DNA of 64,000 bases from Brevibacillus_C sp046036945 (GTDB lineage Bacteria; Bacillota; Bacilli; Brevibacillales; Brevibacillaceae), in NCBI RefSeq assembly GCF_046036945.1, contig NZ_JBJQOQ010000009.1, forward strand, positions 117,493 through 181,492, given 5' to 3'. Within the stretch, counting starts at the first letter, position 1. The number at the start of each line of letters is the position of its first letter. A program made the translations under genes and the position numbers. Under the pieces are notes generated by a model. It searched no databases. It saw only the letters and a program-made list of their open reading frames with translations, and had not been told where the DNA came from. This document shows positions 60,272-64,000 of the stretch, one piece after another.

Positions 60272-61156
60272 TCATGACCTCATTTCCTTAGTCAATTCGA
60301 TAAATTGGCGCACACAGTATGGCAAATACCTGCCTTTTTTCCAGATCAGACCCAATTCCAGGCCGAGCTCAGATCCTTGCAAAGGAAGGGCGACAACCTC
60401 TGGGTTGGCAATCTCCCGGCAAATCTTCTCCGGCAAAAACGTCACTCCCAATCTTGCCTCGACTAATTCGATCAGGAAGTCTTTTTGAGAGCTTTCGCAG
60501 ACGACCTTTGGCGAGAAGCCGTTTTTTGCGCACTCCTCCAAAATCCGGTCGTGCAGAGAAAAATCCTTGCGGTACAAAATCAACGGCTCATTTTTTACGT
60601 CGGAAATGTGCACCATCTGCCTGGCAGCCAGGTCACTATCCCTGTGAACAAGCAGCATTAACGGGTCTTTCAGCAGATTGATCGCTTCCAGGCTGTCGTT
60701 TTGAACGGGAGTGCTGCAGATTAATCCGACATCGAGCGAGCCGTCTTCGATTCCCTGCTTGATGGTCTTCGTTCCCACTTCCGTTAAGATGATATCGATG
60801 GCCGGATACAGCGCTTTGTACCGGATGATCAATTTCGAGTAAAAGGCCGCTCCGACGATCGGGGGGATCCCGATCCTGATCTCCCCTTTTTTGATTTCCA
60901 TGATGTCATTCAGCTCTGAGGTGAGATTGTCAAATGACTCGAGAACGTGTTTGGCGTTTACCAGCACCGCTTTTCCTGCATCAGTTAACTCCAGCTGCTT
61001 GGTTGAACGATAAAACAGCGGAACGCCCAACTCCTCTTCGATGCTCTTGATCGCCTTGCTGATGGAGGGCTGGGAAATATGCAGGGCAGAGGCAGCTTTT
61101 GAGAAGCTTAAATGCTTCGCCACCTCCGAAAAATACGACAGATGTCGAATATCCAT
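60272..61156 (-). CDS. LysR family transcriptional regulator
   Basis: 294 residues. HTH in residues 1-60 (SKAASALHISQPSISKAIKSI in part) followed by the substrate domain (RIGIPPIVGAAFYSKL). It is divergent from malate synthase G and is its likely regulator, possibly sensing glycolate or glyoxylate; that is inference from context. Confidence 0.9.
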   Translation of the reverse strand: MDIRHLSYFSEVAKHLSFSKAASALHISQPSISKAIKSIEEELGVPLFYRSTKQLELTDAGKAVLVNAKHVLESFDNLTSELNDIMEIKKGEIRIGIPPIVGAAFYSKLIIRYKALYPAIDIILTEVGTKTIKQGIEDGSLDVGLICSTPVQNDSLEAINLLKDPLMLLVHRDSDLAARQMVHISDVKNEPLILYRKDFSLHDRILEECAKNGFSPKVVCESSQKDFLIELVEARLGVTFLPEKICREIANPEVVALPLQGSELGLELGLIWKKGRYLPYCVRQFIELTKEMRS

Positions 61157-61299
61157 AGGAATCCACCTTTATAACGAAAATGCATAATGTTCTTTCTAAA
61201 TATATATTTTTAACATAGAGAAACCTCATGTACAATGAAAAAAAGTCCGTAACAGCGCTATTCTGCACCTTTTCCAAGAGACGAAGGAGGAGAGAACAG

Positions 61300-63483
61300 A
61301 TGGAACAATACGTAACCGCAGGGAATCTTCGCGTGGCATCCGTTCTGTATCAGTTCATCCAAACGGAAGCCCTTCCCGGTACCGGGCTGTCCAGTGAATC
61401 ATTCTGGTCGGGTTTTGACAAGCTAATCCACGATCTTGCGCCAAAGAACAAGGCCCTCTTGGCCAAACGGGATGAGCTGCAGCAGTTGATCGATCAGTGG
61501 CTTCGGGATCACAAAGGAAATTTTCATGCTGACAGGTACAAATCCTTTTTGCAAGAGATCGGGTATCTTGAGCCGGAAGCAGCGGATTTCGAGATTGAAA
61601 CGCAGGGAATCGATGACGCCATCGCGCTCCAGGCTGGCCCGCAGCTGGTCGTTCCGGTCAATAACGCCCGTTATGCACTCAACGCGGCCAACGCCCGCTG
61701 GGGAAGCCTGTACGATGCCCTGTACGGAACCGATGCGATCGACGAAGACGACGGAGCTGAGCGGGGTACTATGTACAATCCGGTTCGCGGGGAGAAGGTT
61801 ATCGCTTTTGCCAAGGATTTTCTCGATCAATCAGCCCCGCTCCAAGCAGGCTCTCACAAAGAGGCTGTGCAGTATGCGATCGCAAACGGACAGCTGTCTG
61901 TCGTCCTTGGCAGCGGCGAGACAACATCGCTGGCGGACCCTTCCCAACTGGCGGGTTACAATGGGGAACCTGCGAATCCCTCGGCCGTTCTGCTGCGCAA
62001 TAACCGGCTGCACTTTGAAATCCAGATCGACCGCAGCCATCCGATCGGCAAAACAGATCCGGCCGGCGTCAGAGACATCCTCATGGAGGCGGCCGTTACT
62101 ACGATCATGGACTGCGAGGATTCGGTCGCAGCCGTCGACGCGCAGGACAAGGTATTGGTATACCGCAGCTGGCTGGGATTGATGAAAGGGGATCTGTCGG
62201 CGACGTTCTCCAAGGGACAAAAGCAGGTGACGCGGACGCTTCATCCCGACCGGCACTACTTGTCCCCGCGCGGCGAGGAATTGATTCTGCCCGGACGCTC
62301 CCTCCTGCTGGTTCGAAACGTCGGCCACTTGATGACCAGCCAGGCCATCCTGGATCAGAACGGACAGGAAGTGCCGGAGGGGATCATGGATGCAGTGATC
62401 ACCTCCCTGATCGCCATGCACGATCTGCTGCGGAGCGGACGCTTTGTCAACTCCGCCAAAGGCTCCATTTACATCGTCAAACCGAAAATGCACGGATCAG
62501 AAGAAGCGGCGTTTGCCAATGAACTCTTTGACCGCGTCGAAGACCTGCTCGGCTTGAAGCGGCATACGCTGAAGATCGGCGTGATGGACGAGGAGCGCCG
62601 CACCTCGTTAAACCTGAAAGCCTGCATTTACCAGGTAAAAAATCGCATCGCCTTTATCAATACCGGGTTCCTCGACCGAACGGGCGACGAAATCCATTCA
62701 TCGATGGAAGCTGGGCCGATGATTCGCAAAAACGAGATGAAAACCACCAGATGGCTGCAAAGCTACGAACAGTCAAACGTCAGTGTGGGACTCGCTTGCG
62801 GCTTGCAGGGCCGGGCCCAGATCGGCAAAGGCATGTGGGCGATGCCGGACCTGATGAAAGAAATGCTGAAGCAAAAAAGCGGCCATCTGATGGCAGGCGG
62901 CAATACGGCTTGGGTGCCCTCCCCTACGGCGGCCACCTTGCATGCCCTGCATTACCACCAAATCGATGTAACCGAGGTGCAAAACAAACTGAAGGAAACG
63001 ATTCGGGATTACCGGGACGATATCCTGGACATTCCAGTCGCCGCCACACCGCAGTGGACACCGGAGGAAATCCAGCAGGAGCTGGACAACAACGCCCAAG
63101 GCATCCTGGGTTACGTGGTTCGCTGGGTAGAGCAGGGAATCGGCTGTTCCAAGGTGCCGGATATTCACAACATCGGGCTGATGGAAGACCGGGCTACCCT
63201 GCGCATTTCCAGCCAGCACATGGCGAACTGGCTTCGCCACGGAATTGTCAGCGAAGAACAGGTCCTCGCGACCATGAAGAACATGGCAAAGGTGGTAGAC
63301 CAGCAAAACGCCGGGGACCCTGCATACACCCCTATGGCTGATGATTTTGAGCAGTCCACGGCCTTCCAGGCGGCTGTTGAACTGGTACTGAAAGGCTGTG
63401 AGCAGCCGAACGGCTACACCGAGCCTATCCTGCACCGCAAACGGATAGAGTACAAGGCCAAGCAAACGGCGCAAAAAGCCTGA
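61300..63483 (+). CDS. glcB: Malate synthase G
   Basis: 727 residues from ATG 61300, after GAAGGAGG. The long form condenses glyoxylate and acetyl-CoA to malate. Landmarks include DCEDSVAAVDAQDK (catalytic acid region), RNVGHLM, GSIYIVKPKMHG and SVGLACGLQGRAQIGKGMW, close to the normal 723-residue size. Divergent from a LysR gene. In this window it can assimilate glyoxylate that would come from ureide breakdown. Confidence 0.95.
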   Translation: MEQYVTAGNLRVASVLYQFIQTEALPGTGLSSESFWSGFDKLIHDLAPKNKALLAKRDELQQLIDQWLRDHKGNFHADRYKSFLQEIGYLEPEAADFEIETQGIDDAIALQAGPQLVVPVNNARYALNAANARWGSLYDALYGTDAIDEDDGAERGTMYNPVRGEKVIAFAKDFLDQSAPLQAGSHKEAVQYAIANGQLSVVLGSGETTSLADPSQLAGYNGEPANPSAVLLRNNRLHFEIQIDRSHPIGKTDPAGVRDILMEAAVTTIMDCEDSVAAVDAQDKVLVYRSWLGLMKGDLSATFSKGQKQVTRTLHPDRHYLSPRGEELILPGRSLLLVRNVGHLMTSQAILDQNGQEVPEGIMDAVITSLIAMHDLLRSGRFVNSAKGSIYIVKPKMHGSEEAAFANELFDRVEDLLGLKRHTLKIGVMDEERRTSLNLKACIYQVKNRIAFINTGFLDRTGDEIHSSMEAGPMIRKNEMKTTRWLQSYEQSNVSVGLACGLQGRAQIGKGMWAMPDLMKEMLKQKSGHLMAGGNTAWVPSPTAATLHALHYHQIDVTEVQNKLKETIRDYRDDILDIPVAATPQWTPEEIQQELDNNAQGILGYVVRWVEQGIGCSKVPDIHNIGLMEDRATLRISSQHMANWLRHGIVSEEQVLATMKNMAKVVDQQNAGDPAYTPMADDFEQSTAFQAAVELVLKGCEQPNGYTEPILHRKRIEYKAKQTAQKA

Positions 63484-63497
63484 TGAATCAAATGAAA

Positions 63498-63537
63498 CCA
63501 GCATGTTTCGGAATTGCCGAAGCGTGCTGGTTTTTTT
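63498..63537 (+). terminator. Terminator of malate synthase G
   Basis: CCAGCATG and CGTGCTGG arms with an inner TTCGG/CCGAA stem and a seven-T run, 15 bases past the stop. Confidence 0.88.
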
Positions 63538-63931
63538 GTGCTGCATTTAGATGCGAAACGGTCATTTACCCAGGATGTATCGCCTTTACTCCCCTAATCC
63601 TGAGACATACCCGATTGATATCTGATCAATGGGGGATGTGTTTTTATGGCGATTCGCCCGCTTTGCCGCAGATTTGCGGCGATCCTTAATGCGATGCCGA
63701 CCGTGGTAGATGGTGTTTGTACCGCTCAGGCTCTTCGTACCAACTGCCAGAGCAGTAAGAGATGCTAAATCGGTGCAGACGAAAAGAATTGTACGGCCTA
63801 TTGTTTGCCGGAGATAAAGAGGGGGCGGTCAGAGACCGCCTTTTTTATGGGCATATTATCTCCGTGATGGCAGCATGGGGCAATCCCTCCCTGTTTTTTG
63901 ACCGCTGAGTGAACTACCCACCACTTAAAAC
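63538..63931. other. Intergenic region before the insertion element end
   Basis: Contains a 40-codon plus-strand frame (63646-63768) with GGGGGATG upstream and a strong hairpin terminator GGCGGTC/GACCGCC plus T run (63823-63846), suggesting a short transcript. No known RNA or protein was recognised. A minus-strand open stretch here is also unassigned. Confidence 0.4.
63823..63846 (+). terminator. Terminator of an unassigned short transcript
   Basis: GGGCGGTC-AGA-GACCGCC followed by TTTTTT on the plus strand. Confidence 0.75.
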
Positions 63932-63960
63932 CTAACGGTTTCTGAAATGGGGGCTTCTCG
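63909..63960 (-). mobile_element. Right end of an IS200/IS605-family TnpB element
   Basis: Read on the minus strand, the stretch CCCCCATTTCAG, AAACC-GTTA-GGTTT and AAGTGGTGGGTAGTTCAC matches the conserved hairpin-rich right end of IS605/IS1341-type elements, where the TnpB guide RNA scaffold is encoded. The end is placed at GTTCAC (63909). The rest of the element lies beyond 64000. Recognised by recall of the motif; not checked by alignment. Confidence 0.6.
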
Positions 63961-64000
63961 ACTTATCGTTGCTTTTAGTAGCCAACGAAAACTGACCGAG
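63932..64000 (-). CDS. Partial CDS, possible TnpB C-terminus
   Basis: The last 22 codons of a minus-strand frame that enters from beyond the window, ending RSPHFRNR and a TAG stop inside the element's right-end hairpins. TnpB genes often end this way, overlapping their guide RNA. Too short to confirm. Confidence 0.4.
   Translation of the reverse strand, partial: LGQFSLATKSNDKSRSPHFRNR

Noticed and set aside
63600..63810. A minus-strand open stretch with weak resemblance to a TnpB nuclease segment
   Set aside because: It has no start, lies outside the element's right end, and the similarity is too slight to claim.

Overview
This window looks like chromosomal DNA from an endospore-forming Bacilli member with moderate-to-high GC, most like the Brevibacillus/Paenibacillaceae group. 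The pointers are a complete gerA-type spore germination operon, strong AGGAGG-type ribosome binding sites with many GTG/TTG starts, sigma-A promoters, and bacteriocin genes of the heterocycloanthracin/sonorensin type. The species assignment is inference; no rRNA or taxonomic marker gene is present.

Layout. 1-5.1 kb: end of a Mur-ligase-like gene, then a thiazole/oxazole-modified microcin (TOMM) cluster on the minus strand. It has two paralogous Cys-rich precursor peptides followed by a ThiF-like maturation protein and a YcaO cyclodehydratase. 5.3-8.6 kb: a DedA membrane protein and an acyl-CoA module (two MaoC-type hydratase subunits plus a FabG-like reductase behind a promoter with a palindromic operator, and a divergent thioesterase). 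8.6-20.6 kb: sugar-acid/polyol catabolism (TRAP transporter, Ldh-type and D-2-hydroxyacid dehydrogenases, GntR regulator, UxaA-type dehydratase in two pieces, LysR regulator, galactitol-type PTS and Zn-dehydrogenase). 20.8-24.8 kb: ECF sigma factor with a beta-propeller membrane partner, a small lipoprotein, and a prohibitin-like protein. 24.9-33.6 kb: a second TRAP system with FAH hydrolase, SDR and IclR regulator, divergent from a second UxaA pair and a semialdehyde dehydrogenase.

33.7-38.7 kb: gerA-type germination operon and three small membrane proteins. 38.75 kb: tRNA-Lys(CUU). 38.9-43.9 kb: a sigma-54-controlled operon (glutamine-synthetase-like enzyme, acetamidase, amino acid permease) next to a sensorless sigma-54 activator. 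44.2-48.0 kb: amidohydrolase and a polar amino acid ABC importer. 48.1-48.7 kb: decayed DNA holding a fossil of the racemase/lacI locus and the tail of a KDPG aldolase. 48.7-59.1 kb: a long ureide operon (racemase, sugar-type ABC importer, allantoinase/hydantoinase, N-carbamoyl/allantoate hydrolase, aminotransferase, KDG-type kinase) under a LacI regulator. 59.3-63.5 kb: two more regulators and malate synthase G. The window ends in the right end of an IS200/IS605-family TnpB element.

How it fits together: most of the window is catabolic, with uptake systems sitting beside the enzymes they feed and beside local regulators. Allantoin-type degradation would give glyoxylate, which malate synthase G can assimilate. 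The TOMM cluster is the specialised-metabolite locus; no dehydrogenase, protease or exporter for it lies inside the window.
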